Shown: in pieces, positions 17,533-26,473 of the stretch
Layout of the letters: every line of letters starts with the position of its first letter
Numbering within the stretch: position 1 is the first letter of the stretch
DNA from: Candidatus Gastranaerophilales bacterium
GTDB lineage: Bacteria; Cyanobacteriota; Vampirovibrionia; Gastranaerophilales; Gastranaerophilaceae
DNA length: 64,000 nucleotides
Reading direction: 5' to 3'
NCBI GenBank assembly: GCA_944323475.1
Contig: CALUSQ010000002.1
Location: 87,396-151,395, forward strand
Position numbers and translations under genes: made by a program
The notes under the pieces: generated by a model
What the model was told of the DNA's origin: nothing
Databases searched by the model: none
The model's input: the letters and a program-made list of their open reading frames with translations, nothing else

Positions 17533-18342
17533 ATGAAAAGCAAAATCAGAGATTTACACCTTAGAGATGTTCAAAACCTTGTAGACAATAGAGGAATTGA
17601 TATTCAAAAAGTTGGTATAAAAAATGTTGATGTACCTCTGATAATACAGAGAAAAGGTCAAGAAAACCAGATTGTTTATGCGACAGCACAAATTTGTGCT
17701 TCACTTGCTATGAATTATAAAGGTACACATATGTCTCGTTTTATGGAAATACTAAACGAGTGGCGAGAAAAAGAACTACTTGGTGTTGATATTAAAGGAT
17801 GTCTTGAAGCTATACAAAAAAAATTAGGAGCAAAAGCTGCTCAAGTAAAATTTTCTTTTAAATATTTTATTGAAAAAGAAGCTCCTGTTTCAAAACAAAA
17901 ATCCTTAATGGCATATGATTGCTCATTCGAAGGTAGTCTTGACGAAGACAGCTACAAATTTTTTCTTGGTGTAAAAGTGCCTGTGACAACACTTTGTCCT
18001 TGCTCAAAAGAAATATCTGACTATTCTGCACACAACCAAAGAGCACTGATCAAAGTTGTTATTAGCTACGAAGAAAATGAGCATATTTGGTTAGAAGATT
18101 TAATATCAGAGATAGAAGAAACTGCATCTTGCAAAGTCTATCCTTTATTAAAAAGAGAAGATGAAAAGTATGTAACAGAACATGCATATGACAATCCTAA
18201 ATTTGTAGAAGACGTTTTGCGAGATATAGTAATAAAATTCAGAAAAAATCCTAAAATCAAATTTTTTGAAGCAGAAGTTGAATCACTTGAAAGTATACAC
18301 AATCACAGTGCATGGGCATATCAATTGGAGACAAAAGGTTAA
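17533..18342 (+). CDS. folE2: GTP cyclohydrolase FolE2 (type IB)
   Basis: FolE2 converts GTP to 7,8-dihydroneopterin triphosphate, the first step toward folate and also the precursor for queuosine. The 269 residues show family landmarks: DVQNLVDNRGIDIQKVGI near the start, GTHMSRF, and VPVTTLCPCSKEIS with the metal-ligand Cys followed by HNQRA. The sequence is close to the usual length. The stop codon is one base before the ATG of the aminotransferase. A folate role is supported by metF and a folate-binding methyltransferase in the window; a queuosine role by queC at 62 kb. Confidence 0.94.
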   Translation: MKSKIRDLHLRDVQNLVDNRGIDIQKVGIKNVDVPLIIQRKGQENQIVYATAQICASLAMNYKGTHMSRFMEILNEWREKELLGVDIKGCLEAIQKKLGAKAAQVKFSFKYFIEKEAPVSKQKSLMAYDCSFEGSLDEDSYKFFLGVKVPVTTLCPCSKEISDYSAHNQRALIKVVISYEENEHIWLEDLISEIEETASCKVYPLLKREDEKYVTEHAYDNPKFVEDVLRDIVIKFRKNPKIKFFEAEVESLESIHNHSAWAYQLETKG

Positions 18343-18343
18343 T

Positions 18344-19588
18344 ATGAAAGAGCTTTTTAATGAATATGTAAAAAATATCGAAACATATATAATGTTTCAA
18401 ATAAAACAAGAAGCAGCAAAACTAACACCGGAGCTAAAAGCAAAAGGGAGAACTCCAATAGCATTAGCAATGGGTGCACCTGTTGCACCACCACCTAAAT
18501 TTGTATATGAAGAAATAAAGAAATCACTTGATACACCCCAAATACACACATATTCAACACCAAAAGGTGAATCATGGTTTCTTGAAGCTGTTGCCCAAAG
18601 AATGAAGAATCGATTTAATGTTGATCTAGATCCACAAAAAGAAATTTTTTCACTAATAGGGTCAAAAGAAGGTATTGCAAATTTTATTCGAGCATTAATT
18701 AATCCAACGACAAACGATGAAGAGAAGGACATTATACTTGTTCCTGATCCTGGATATGCTTCTTATACTCAAATGATAAAGACTTCAGGTGGCAAAAGCT
18801 ACAGTATTGCCCTCACTAAAGAAAATAACTACATGCCTGACTTGTATCAAGTATGGGAAAAAATGAAAAAAGATGGATATAACGAAAAAAAAGTAAAAGC
18901 TTTAATGATAAATTACCCATCAAATCCACTCGGGGCAACATGTACAAAAGAATACCTAAAACATGTTGTCGATTTCTGTAAAGAAAAACAAATTTGGCTT
19001 ATGAGTGACGCTGCTTACTGTGATTTATACTTTGATGAAAAAGACAAACCTCACAGTGTGCTTGAAATCGAAGGTGCAAAAGATGTAGCAGTAGAATTTT
19101 ATAGTTTTTCAAAACCATATTCAATGACAGGATTTCGCTTAGGATGGATATGCGGCAATGCTGATGCAGTGGGAGCTTTTGGCAGACTCAAATCAACAAT
19201 AGATACAGGTATATTCAAAGTCATTCAAAATGCAGGCGCTAAAATAATTAATTCAAAGGATGGCGACGAATATATTTCACATTCCAATAAAGGATTTAAA
19301 GCTAAGCAAATGATTGTTGTAAACGGTTTTAGAGAACTTGGCTGGGAAATAAAAGATGAAGATATACCAAAGGCAACATTTTATATATGGCTGCCAATAC
19401 CGCCGAGATATACATCATCAAAACAATTTACTGATGATTTACTAAAAAAATCAGGGATAGTTGTTGTACCAGGAAACGGTTTTGGAGAGAATGGCGAAGG
19501 CTACTTCAGATTATCTGCAGTAGCAACTGATGAACAATTAAAAGAAGTAATTTCAAGAATGAAAGAAGACGGGTTTTATTATAAATAA
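18344..19588 (+). CDS. DapL-like class I/II aminotransferase
   Basis: The start ATG at 18344 follows the folE2 stop by one base; a longer frame runs back into folE2 and is rejected. The 414 residues show LIGSKEGIANF, a VPDPGYASY stretch, YPSNPLGA (191-198) and the PLP lysine Lys257 in SFSKPYSMTGFRLGW. This is the second LL-diaminopimelate aminotransferase-like protein of the window, of a branch also annotated as alanine or aspartate aminotransferase. Next to hisH it could act on histidinol phosphate or another amino acid; the substrate cannot be fixed from sequence. Confidence 0.85.
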   Translation: MKELFNEYVKNIETYIMFQIKQEAAKLTPELKAKGRTPIALAMGAPVAPPPKFVYEEIKKSLDTPQIHTYSTPKGESWFLEAVAQRMKNRFNVDLDPQKEIFSLIGSKEGIANFIRALINPTTNDEEKDIILVPDPGYASYTQMIKTSGGKSYSIALTKENNYMPDLYQVWEKMKKDGYNEKKVKALMINYPSNPLGATCTKEYLKHVVDFCKEKQIWLMSDAAYCDLYFDEKDKPHSVLEIEGAKDVAVEFYSFSKPYSMTGFRLGWICGNADAVGAFGRLKSTIDTGIFKVIQNAGAKIINSKDGDEYISHSNKGFKAKQMIVVNGFRELGWEIKDEDIPKATFYIWLPIPPRYTSSKQFTDDLLKKSGIVVVPGNGFGENGEGYFRLSAVATDEQLKEVISRMKEDGFYYK

Positions 19589-20184
19589 TGAGCAATAATA
19601 CAGTAATAGTAGACTACAATGCAGGAAATTTAAAAAGTATAGCAAATATGCTTGATTACTTAGGAGAAACATATATAATCTCCTCATCAAAAAGTGATAT
19701 CAAAAATGCAAAACGTATTATTTTCCCTGGGCAAGGACACTTTAAACAAGCCATTGAAAATCTAGATAAAAAAAAGCTTATAGAACCAATTAAAACTGCT
19801 ATTTCTGATGGTAAACCTTTTCTTGGGATATGTCTTGGATTACAAATTCTTTTTGAAAAAAGTGAAGAAGCTCCTGCTTTTGAAGGGTTATCTATACTTG
19901 AAGGCTCTGTAAAAAAATTTAAACAAGGAAAAGTTCCACAAATAGGTTGGAACAAAATATCAACAACCTCTAATAATAATTACCTAAAAAATGATTTCTT
20001 TTATTTTGTAAACTCATATTATGTAGAGCCAAAAAACAAAAATATAATTTCTTCTACAGCAAAATATAATATAGAGTTCTGCTCATCAATTCAAAAAGAA
20101 AACCTTACTGCGGTTCAATTCCACCCTGAAAAAAGTTCTACGGCAGGCATGGATTTTTTTAAGCTATGGATTACTAAATCGTAG
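19588..20184 (+). CDS. hisH: Imidazole glycerol phosphate synthase glutaminase subunit HisH
   Basis: HisH hydrolyses glutamine and channels ammonia to HisF in histidine synthesis. The 198 residues begin IVDYNAGNL and carry the class I glutaminase triad: Cys82 in GICLGLQ, His179 and Glu181 in QFHPEKS. Its ATG overlaps the TAA of the aminotransferase (TAATG). hisF is not adjacent, so the histidine genes are scattered, as in many cyanobacteria. Confidence 0.95.
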   Translation: MSNNTVIVDYNAGNLKSIANMLDYLGETYIISSSKSDIKNAKRIIFPGQGHFKQAIENLDKKKLIEPIKTAISDGKPFLGICLGLQILFEKSEEAPAFEGLSILEGSVKKFKQGKVPQIGWNKISTTSNNNYLKNDFFYFVNSYYVEPKNKNIISSTAKYNIEFCSSIQKENLTAVQFHPEKSSTAGMDFFKLWITKS

Positions 20185-20334
20185 CCTGTTTGTATCAACA
20201 AAATTCACTAATGAATTAATACTATTTTTTATACTGTAACCGTTTTTAATATTCAAAGCTCTTAATCTTAAGTCAAAAAGTACAAAATTTGACTCAAAGT
20301 GACTATTACTTTTAGTTTCATTTTCGTTTTGCAT
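20164..20334 (-). CDS. Small candidate ORF, unknown
   Basis: An ATG at 20332-20334 opens 56 codons to TAG at 20164-20166. A possible AAAGAG site lies six bases upstream. The product is polar and Asn/Ser-rich with a short hydrophobic patch (FVLFDLRL). It overlaps the end of hisH by 21 bases in convergent orientation. In DNA this AT-rich a run of 56 codons is somewhat unusual, but there is no homology evidence I can give, so it may be chance. The rest of the gene-free region to 20494 shows nothing clear. Confidence 0.3.
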   Translation of the reverse strand: MQNENETKSNSHFESNFVLFDLRLRALNIKNGYSIKNSINSLVNFVDTNRLRFSNP

Positions 20335-20494
20335 AAAAATCTCTTTACTTATTTAACTAAAACCTTATATTTCTATAAAAACAATTTAATTATTCGAAAT
20401 TTAAAATCAATAAAAATTGTAATATTTATTTACAAAAACAAACTAAATTGCATAATAAAAGCAATATTAAATATTCAGCAATTTTGTGCAATGT

Positions 20495-21166
20495 ATGAAA
20501 ATGACAAATGATTTATCTAATAAGAAAAATATAAATTTTCAAGGAATAAAACAAGAAAAAATTATTGCAGAAAAATTTTTAAAAAAATGTAATGATGTAA
20601 TCCCTTACACAAAATCAAATTCATATATTGCTGCAAAAATTAACCAACACTATGGAGACAAAAAATACCAAGATTTAATAGATAAATTATTTAATCTTTA
20701 TGAAGATTACAATAAAGCAATCTCAAAAAACAGACAAGAATTAAGAAGCCACAGACTATTTAATAACTTTAAAGAATTAACTGATTATCTAAAAAACACT
20801 ATAATAAAAACAAAATTTGCGAACTGTGCTGAAAAAAATTATGTACTTCAATCAATGTTTTTAAAAGAAAATATAAGTGCCAATGCAGTAAGAATGTTTA
20901 CCAAAACAAAAAAAACAGGAGAAATAGTCCATGGGAAAGATCATACATTTCTTGTCTTTAATCTTTCTCCATATGCACAATTAGACTCACCTTCTACATG
21001 GGGAAGCAAAGCTATAGTTGTTGATGCATGGAATAACATAGTTATGAAAGCAAATGATGCAATAAAATATTTTGAAAAATTTTTTTCAAATAACTTACAA
21101 AAAGAAGCTGTAATGTTTGAAAGTGCAAATAAAATAAAAATCCCTAAAAGCAGCAAAATTTGTTAA
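20495..21166 (+). CDS. Predicted Cys-His-Asp (transglutaminase/papain-like) protein with INFQG motif
   Basis: No named family was recognised. With ATG 20495 as start the product has 223 residues; ATG 20501 and a GTG at 20486 are alternatives, and no ribosome binding site decides between them. The N-terminus carries INFQG at 13-17. A possible triad is Cys111 in FANCAEKNYVLQ at a helix start, His150 in GKDHTFLVF and Asp178 in AIVVDAWNN. This NCxE...DHxFxV...VxDxW order is that of transglutaminase-like and effector-type cysteine proteases. No signal peptide is present. A secreted effector role would be speculation. Confidence 0.7.
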   Translation: MKMTNDLSNKKNINFQGIKQEKIIAEKFLKKCNDVIPYTKSNSYIAAKINQHYGDKKYQDLIDKLFNLYEDYNKAISKNRQELRSHRLFNNFKELTDYLKNTIIKTKFANCAEKNYVLQSMFLKENISANAVRMFTKTKKTGEIVHGKDHTFLVFNLSPYAQLDSPSTWGSKAIVVDAWNNIVMKANDAIKYFEKFFSNNLQKEAVMFESANKIKIPKSSKIC

Positions 21167-21194
21167 AAAAGCGACATTGAATTATAATTTTGCT

Positions 21195-21911
21195 ATGAGA
21201 AAAACTAAAAATTTCATCAAAGCAATAATATTAACAACACTTGTATGTATATTTAATACAACAGTTGCTATTTCTGCGGATACCCCACCTATACCAACAA
21301 AAATAGAAAAGCAACAAGAAATAAAAACAGCAACTGATATAAAACAGACAGAGAAACAAGAAACATCACAAAAAGAAAATATTACACAAGACAAAATTGA
21401 TGCATTTGAAGATATAAGAAATCAGGCAAAATTACTTTATAATGCAAATAAACCAAATGATGCAATTGAACAATATAAAAAGATTCCGGATGCTGAAAAG
21501 ACCTCTGAAGATTGGTTAATTTTGGCAAATATATCCCAAGATAACGGAAAAATTATAGATGCAGTATTTTTTCTAAAAAAATCAATTCAAGTAGATGATA
21601 AAAACTATAAAGCTCATTACAATTTAGGTAACATATATTATCTTGACGGCAAATACAATATGGCACTTAGTGAGTATAGAAAAGTTTTGAGAATAAACAA
21701 AGACTATGCATATGCTCATTACAATAAAGGATGTTGCTATTTACAGAAAAAAAGCTATATTAATGCAAGATATGAGTTTGGGCTTGCTATCAAATCCAAC
21801 CCCTCTGATCCGGCTTTTTATTATAATTTGGCATATACAAATAAAATGATGAAAAAAACTAAAAAAGCCCAAGAAGCTTTGGATATTTATAATAAATTAA
21901 TGACAGAATAA
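21195..21911 (+). CDS. Secreted TPR-repeat protein
   Basis: The start at ATG 21195 gives a clean signal peptide (basic MRKTKNF, hydrophobic core, cleavage near AISA); a TTG 18 bases upstream is less likely. The 238-residue product has a Gln/Lys/Glu-rich linker to about residue 75, then three to four tetratricopeptide units, for example a unit beginning YKAHYNLGNIYYLDGKY and one beginning YAHYNKGCCYL. It should be exported and act as a protein-interaction scaffold in the envelope. The partner is unknown. Confidence 0.85.
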   Translation: MRKTKNFIKAIILTTLVCIFNTTVAISADTPPIPTKIEKQQEIKTATDIKQTEKQETSQKENITQDKIDAFEDIRNQAKLLYNANKPNDAIEQYKKIPDAEKTSEDWLILANISQDNGKIIDAVFFLKKSIQVDDKNYKAHYNLGNIYYLDGKYNMALSEYRKVLRINKDYAYAHYNKGCCYLQKKSYINARYEFGLAIKSNPSDPAFYYNLAYTNKMMKKTKKAQEALDIYNKLMTE

Positions 21912-22030
21912 AATTAGTAAGTTGGGTAATATACGAAAAAAAATAATTGGGTAATATAATAACAAACATTTAATTACCCAGACACGATCAAACTATTTAC
22001 CCGACTGTATGGCAGACGGGTTTATTTTAT
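21912..22030 (+). terminator. Hairpin-rich segment with terminator-like stem
   Basis: TTGGGTAATATA occurs twice (21922-21933 and 21947-21958) and TGGGTAAT is complementary to ATTACCCA at 21973-21980, so either copy can pair with it. Further on ACCCG (21999-22003) and CGGGT (22017-22021), extended by CTG/CAG across an A-A mismatch, form a hairpin followed by a T-rich tract. The last hairpin is a likely terminator for the TPR gene; the doubled upstream arm could allow alternative folding. Confidence 0.6.
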
Positions 22031-22090
22031 TTGTAATTATTTTTCATACAAAAAGATAATAAAAATATAACAAAACCGTTACATCCATAG

Positions 22091-22119
22091 TTGACAGTAG
22101 CCTATATGCTTGATAGACT
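22091..22119 (+). promoter_or_regulatory. Promoter of rplU-rpmA
   Basis: A consensus TTGACA at 22091-22096 stands 17 bases before TAGACT at 22114-22119, which is preceded by TG in the extended -10 position. The transcript would start near 22126. Confidence 0.6.
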
Positions 22120-22139
22120 AAACTTACTAATGTAGATAG

Positions 22140-22193
22140 GTAAGTCGCCTTAAAATGCATAATCAAAATGCTGCGACTCCTCAAATGAAAGGA
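22140..22193 (+). promoter_or_regulatory. Leader hairpin before rplU
   Basis: AGTCGC at 22143-22148 pairs with GCGACT at 22173-22178 just upstream of the ribosome binding site AAAGGA (22188-22193). Structured L21 leaders are known in other bacteria as autoregulatory elements; identity of this one with that family was not tested. Confidence 0.45.
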
Positions 22194-22200
22194 AAAACAA

Positions 22201-22557
22201 ATGTACGCAATAGTTGAAACAGGCGGAAAACAGTACAAACTTGAAGAAGGCCGTTACGTTGATATTGAACTCGTTGATGGCGAAGAAAATGACAAAGTTG
22301 TATTTGACAAAGTTGTTATGTTGGTTAACGGTGCTAAATCAAAAGTTGGTGCACCTTATGTAGAAAAAGCTTCAGTAGAAGGCAAAATTGTTAAACATGA
22401 CAAAGACAAAAAAGTAATAGTATTCAAACAAAGAGCTAAAAAAGGCTACAGAAGAAAACAAGGCCATAGACAGTTCTTTACAAGAGTTATGGTTACAAAA
22501 ATCAGAACAACTGCAGCAAAATCTAAAGCAGCAGAAGCTGAAACAACTGAAGAATAA
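22201..22557 (+). CDS. rplU: 50S ribosomal protein L21
   Basis: The protein starts [19 protein letters not shown], diagnostic for L21, and contains [25 protein letters not shown] basic sequence that contacts 23S rRNA. At 118 residues it is longer than the usual 103, through an Ala/Lys/Glu-rich C-terminal tail. It is followed by rpmA after 35 bases; the small ysxB-like gene often found between the two is absent. Confidence 0.97.
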   Translation: MYAIVETGGKQYKLEEGRYVDIELVDGEENDKVVFDKVVMLVNGAKSKVGAPYVEKASVEGKIVKHDKDKKVIVFKQRAKKGYRRKQGHRQFFTRVMVTKIRTTAAKSKAAEAETTEE

Positions 22558-22592
22558 TAGACAAGAATAATTAATTACAAGGAGAAATAAAA

Positions 22593-22847
22593 ATGGCACA
22601 TAAGAAGGGCGTTGGCTCATCAAAAAACGGTCGTGATAGCGAAAGTAAGCGATTAGGTGTTAAAAAGTTCGGTGGCGAACTTGTTAAAGCAGGAAATATC
22701 ATAGTACGTCAAAGAGGTACAAAGATTCACCCTGGTAACAACGTAGGCATCGGTAAAGATGATACTTTATTCGCTTTGATTGAAGGCAAAGTTGTTTTCG
22801 AGCCTCATAGAAGAGATAGAAAACAAGTTAGTGTTTACGCTGTGTAA
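22593..22847 (+). CDS. rpmA: 50S ribosomal protein L27
   Basis: This is an 84-residue L27 starting [18 protein letters not shown], with [18 protein letters not shown] and [18 protein letters not shown]27 lies at the peptidyl-transferase centre. The N-terminus begins directly with AHKKG, so there is no cleavable extension of the Firmicutes type. A good AAGGAG site precedes the ATG. It is cotranscribed with rplU and followed by a long terminator stem. Confidence 0.97.
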   Translation: MAHKKGVGSSKNGRDSESKRLGVKKFGGELVKAGNIIVRQRGTKIHPGNNVGIGKDDTLFALIEGKVVFEPHRRDRKQVSVYAV

Positions 22848-22858
22848 AGATTAAACAA

Positions 22859-22895
22859 GATAAAAGAGCGACTCGAAATGAGTCGCTCTTTTATC
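22859..22895. terminator. Bidirectional terminator, 16-bp perfect stem
   Basis: Bases 22859-22874 pair perfectly with 22880-22895 around a 5-base loop; the arms end in A and T runs on both sides. It ends rplU-rpmA and the convergent unknown gene. Confidence 0.9.
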
Positions 22896-24023
22896 TTAAT
22901 AGCCTAAATGGAAATCCGAAATATCATCAAGATATGATGATTTATTAGAACCAAATCCTGTAATATCATCCATAAAAGAATAGCCTGTATTTTGCTTAAA
23001 TCTATTTATATCATTTAGTCCATTAGAATAACGTTCTACTAATCCATTTCTAAAAGCATATGCTCTTTCAGAATTATGTCTTGCCATATAAGACAGTTTG
23101 TCAGACACTTTTTGAGCTAAATCGGGATTAATTTCCCTTAAGTCATTTAACATGTAATTAAAAGCTTCCATTCTTCCCCTTTCTTCCTTTTCTTGAGCTA
23201 ATAATCGCGCTCTCTTATTGGCTTGCTCTATTTCTGCTTTTATAGCATCTGTATTTTTGCCAGCAAATCTGTCAATAAATGCTTGTTTTCGTTTATCATG
23301 ACCGAGTTTAACTCTTTTTAATGTATTTTCTATTCCTTCAGCTTCTTTGGGATCGATTTTTCTAACCATTTCTAATGTTTGTTTAAATTTTTCATCTAAT
23401 GAATTTACAGAACCAGCAATGTTTTGAGCTTCTTTAGCTACTGTATCTTTTACTATTTCAGCAGTTTCTTTAGATTTAGAAAGGCTAGTACCATATGGAG
23501 CTGATGTTTTGTTTACATATCTGCCAGCAACTGATTTAGGAGAATATACTTGTACATATTCAGTAGGATTACTTACCCCAGAATTTCTTAAAGCATCAAC
23601 TCCTGCTTTCGTTCTAATTGTACTACCTGCAACAGCATTTGTTTGCTTTTGTACTCCTGTTAATTGAACACAATCACCAAATTCATTAAATTTAAAGGAT
23701 ACATTTAAATTATGTCCTGGTGACATAATTTCGCCAGGGAACAAACCAATAATCCCTTCTGATTTTATATTAGGAACGTTAACAATGTACCCTCCATTTT
23801 TTCTTGCTATGATGCGAACATCATTTATTCCATTGTCTTTTAAAGCGCTTAAAATATTACTAAATGTTTGATTATTTAAATCTTGTGATTGCAATGTATT
23901 TTTTGTTTTTAAAATTTTATCAACCAAATTTTTTGATTCACTAATCTTCCCAAAAGCAGAACTGCCCCTTAAAGAACTTGCTTTGTTTACAGCATTTAGA
24001 ACTCCAAAAGATAAAGAACACAT
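22896..24023 (-). CDS. Unknown protein with N-terminal LSFG motif
   Basis: The 375 residues begin MCSLSFGVLNAVNKA, with LSFG at 4-7 similar to the motif in other unknown proteins here. Residues 55-110 look like a small beta domain (DVRIIARKNGGYIVNVPNI) and the region from about 195 to 330 is strongly helical and charged, likely a coiled coil. There is no signal peptide or membrane helix. AAAGG lies about ten bases before the ATG. No family or function was recognised. Confidence 0.75.
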   Translation of the reverse strand: MCSLSFGVLNAVNKASSLRGSSAFGKISESKNLVDKILKTKNTLQSQDLNNQTFSNILSALKDNGINDVRIIARKNGGYIVNVPNIKSEGIIGLFPGEIMSPGHNLNVSFKFNEFGDCVQLTGVQKQTNAVAGSTIRTKAGVDALRNSGVSNPTEYVQVYSPKSVAGRYVNKTSAPYGTSLSKSKETAEIVKDTVAKEAQNIAGSVNSLDEKFKQTLEMVRKIDPKEAEGIENTLKRVKLGHDKRKQAFIDRFAGKNTDAIKAEIEQANKRARLLAQEKEERGRMEAFNYMLNDLREINPDLAQKVSDKLSYMARHNSERAYAFRNGLVERYSNGLNDINRFKQNTGYSFMDDITGFGSNKSSYLDDISDFHLGY

Positions 24024-24142
24024 AGATAACCAACCTTTCCTAAAATAACCTAAACTAATTAACTATAATTTTATTAAAACAACTCGATAAAAAAAATTGC
24101 CTAAAACTAATTATCAAAAAGTAAATATTCAACTTTTACATT

Positions 24143-24171
24143 TTGTGTAAAGGAGATTTTTCATATATAAT
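24143..24171 (+). promoter_or_regulatory. Promoter of pnp
   Basis: TTGTGT at 24143-24148 and a perfect TATAAT at 24166-24171 are separated by 17 bases. The leader to the pnp ATG would be about 45 bases. Confidence 0.6.
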
Positions 24172-24222
24172 TAAAGACGAACACAGTAAAAGTGCAAAGT
24201 AGAAAAGAAAAAGGAAAAAAAC

Positions 24223-26355
24223 ATGGTAGATGTTAAAAAGATTGAAATTCCTGTTGGTAACAAGGTAGTTACAATTGAAACAGGAAAGTATGCCAAATCA
24301 GCGAGTGGTTCGGTAGTTGTACGTTGTGGAGACACAATGTTGTTGGTTCATGCAGTAGTTAGCCCTGAACCGAGAGTAGGGATAGACTTTTTCCCATTAC
24401 TAATTGATTATGAAGAAAGAATGTCCGCAGTAGGAAGAATCCCTGGCGGATACAATAGAAGCGAAGGAAAAGCTTCTGATAAAGCAATTTTAATCTCAAG
24501 ATTGATAGACAGACCAATAAGACCTTTATTCCCAAAAGGATACAGAAATGATGTTCAGATTGTCTCACAATTAATCAGTTTAGACCATGAATGTCAGCCT
24601 GACACATTGGCAATGTTAGGTTCTTCTGCAGCATTAATGTTAACAGAAGCACCTTTTGAAGGCCCAATTGGTGCAGTTAGAGTTGGAAGAATAGATGGCC
24701 AATTTATTGCCAACCCATCATATGCTGATGCAGCAAAATCAGATATAGACATTGTTGTTGCTGGTACACATGATTCTGTAATTATGGTTGAAGCAGGTGC
24801 CAAATTTGTAACAGAAGACGATATTATGAATGCTGTTGAATTTGCACAAAAAGAAATTGCAAGACAATGTGAACTTCAAGTTCAATTTATGAAAGATTGT
24901 GGTATTGAAAAACCTGAATTTGTTAATCCATATGATACTACAGCTATCGCTAAAATAATCAGTGATATAGCATATGATAAAGTTACAGAAGCATACCACG
25001 ATTTTGACAGAGAAGGCAGAAAAGCAAAACTTGATGAAGCGAAAAAAATGGTTAAAGCAGAATTTGACTCTTATGGTGATGACCATGAAGCAAAAATCAT
25101 GATGGCAGAAACAGGAATTGACTTTGTTGCTGAAGAATTTAAAGCTCTTGAAAAGAAAATCATGAGAAAAATGATTAAAGAAGAAAGAGTAAGGGCAGAT
25201 GGTCGTAAGTTTAATGAAGTAAGACCAATCTGGTGTGAAGTTGGTGTTGTACCAAGAGCACACGGTTCTGCTGTATTCACAAGAGGTCAAACTCAAATTA
25301 TGTCAGTAGCTACACTCGCAGGTCCAGGTATGGCGCAAGAGCTTGATGGAGTTGACCCAGAAACTAAAAAGACATTTATGCACAAATATATATTCCCCGG
25401 ATTTTCAGTTGGTGAAGTAAAACCATTGAGAGGCCCAGGAAGACGTGAAGTAGGACACGGACACTTAGCAGAAAGAGCAAATGTTCCAGCTTTACCTTCA
25501 CAAGAAGAATTCGGATATACAATAAGAGTTACATCTGATGTTCTAGAATCTAACGGATCAACATCAATGGGTTCAACCTGTGCAACTTCAATGGCATTGA
25601 TGAATGCAGGTGTTCCTGTAAAATGCATGATTGGTGGTGTCGCAATGGGTCTTATAAAAGAGCCTGATGAAGACATCGTTTTGACTGATATCCAAGGTAT
25701 TGAAGACTTCTTAGGCGATATGGACTTCAAAGTTACTGGTAACGATGAAGGAATTACAGCTCTTCAAATGGATATGAAAGCAAAAGGTATTTCAAATGAA
25801 ACACTAAGAAGAGCTTTATTACAAGCAAAAGAAGGCAGATTACATATCTTAGGCAAAATGAGAGAAGTAATCACCGAACCTGCTAAGGAAATGTCTCCAT
25901 ACGCACCAAGAATTCATACAATGAAAATTGCCAATGAAGACATCGGTGCTGTTATCGGACCTGGCGGTAAAAATATCAGACACATCATTGAATGTTCAGG
26001 TGCTGAAATCGATATTCAAGATGATGGAACAGTTACTATCACAAGCAATGACAAAGAAGGTACAGATATAGCGATTAGAATGATTGATTCTATCACTTTC
26101 AAACCTGAAGTTGGAATGATCAGAAAAGGCAAAGTTGTGAGAATTATTCCAATAGGTGCATTTGTTGAACTTGCACCTGGTAAAGACGGTATGGTTCATA
26201 TTTCTCAAGTTTGCAACGAAAGAATTGAATCTATCGAACCACACTTGAATGTTGGTGACGAAGTAATTGTCAAAGTTATAAAAATTGATGACAAAGGTAG
26301 AGTAAATCTTACAGTTAAAGGAGTTACAGAAGAAGAAAAAGCTTCTTTAAATTAA
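24223..26355 (+). CDS. pnp: Polynucleotide phosphorylase
   Basis: PNPase degrades RNA 3' to 5' by phosphorolysis and can also add tails. The 710 residues cover the complete family order: first RNase PH domain (residues 5-150, with FFPLLIDYEERMSAVGRIPGGYNRSEGK-type core), a helical linker, second RNase PH domain (about 320-550, with GGVAMGL), a KH domain with GPGGKNIR near 585, and an S1 domain from about 620 (GMVHISQV). The usual upstream neighbour rpsO is absent. It is monocistronic with its own promoter and terminator. Confidence 0.97.
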   Translation: MVDVKKIEIPVGNKVVTIETGKYAKSASGSVVVRCGDTMLLVHAVVSPEPRVGIDFFPLLIDYEERMSAVGRIPGGYNRSEGKASDKAILISRLIDRPIRPLFPKGYRNDVQIVSQLISLDHECQPDTLAMLGSSAALMLTEAPFEGPIGAVRVGRIDGQFIANPSYADAAKSDIDIVVAGTHDSVIMVEAGAKFVTEDDIMNAVEFAQKEIARQCELQVQFMKDCGIEKPEFVNPYDTTAIAKIISDIAYDKVTEAYHDFDREGRKAKLDEAKKMVKAEFDSYGDDHEAKIMMAETGIDFVAEEFKALEKKIMRKMIKEERVRADGRKFNEVRPIWCEVGVVPRAHGSAVFTRGQTQIMSVATLAGPGMAQELDGVDPETKKTFMHKYIFPGFSVGEVKPLRGPGRREVGHGHLAERANVPALPSQEEFGYTIRVTSDVLESNGSTSMGSTCATSMALMNAGVPVKCMIGGVAMGLIKEPDEDIVLTDIQGIEDFLGDMDFKVTGNDEGITALQMDMKAKGISNETLRRALLQAKEGRLHILGKMREVITEPAKEMSPYAPRIHTMKIANEDIGAVIGPGGKNIRHIIECSGAEIDIQDDGTVTITSNDKEGTDIAIRMIDSITFKPEVGMIRKGKVVRIIPIGAFVELAPGKDGMVHISQVCNERIESIEPHLNVGDEVIVKVIKIDDKGRVNLTVKGVTEEEKASLN

Positions 26356-26374
26356 CTCTAATAACTATCAATAA

Positions 26375-26407
26375 AAAAGACTGACAATATATTTGTCAGT
26401 CTTTTAT
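26375..26407 (+). terminator. Intrinsic terminator after pnp
   Basis: A 13-bp stem with arms 26375-26387 and 26393-26405 (core GACTGACA/TGTCAGTC) is closed by a 5-base loop and ends in a T tract. Confidence 0.9.
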
Positions 26408-26473
26408 TTAATAAATATTTTATTTTTATTAAAAAGTATGTAAAATAAATATATAAGAATATTTGGAGAGTTT

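Noticed and set aside
24739..25296. 185-residue antisense frame inside pnp
   Set aside because: It lies wholly within a perfectly conserved gene and its Phe/Cys/His-rich sequence is the mirror of pnp codons.
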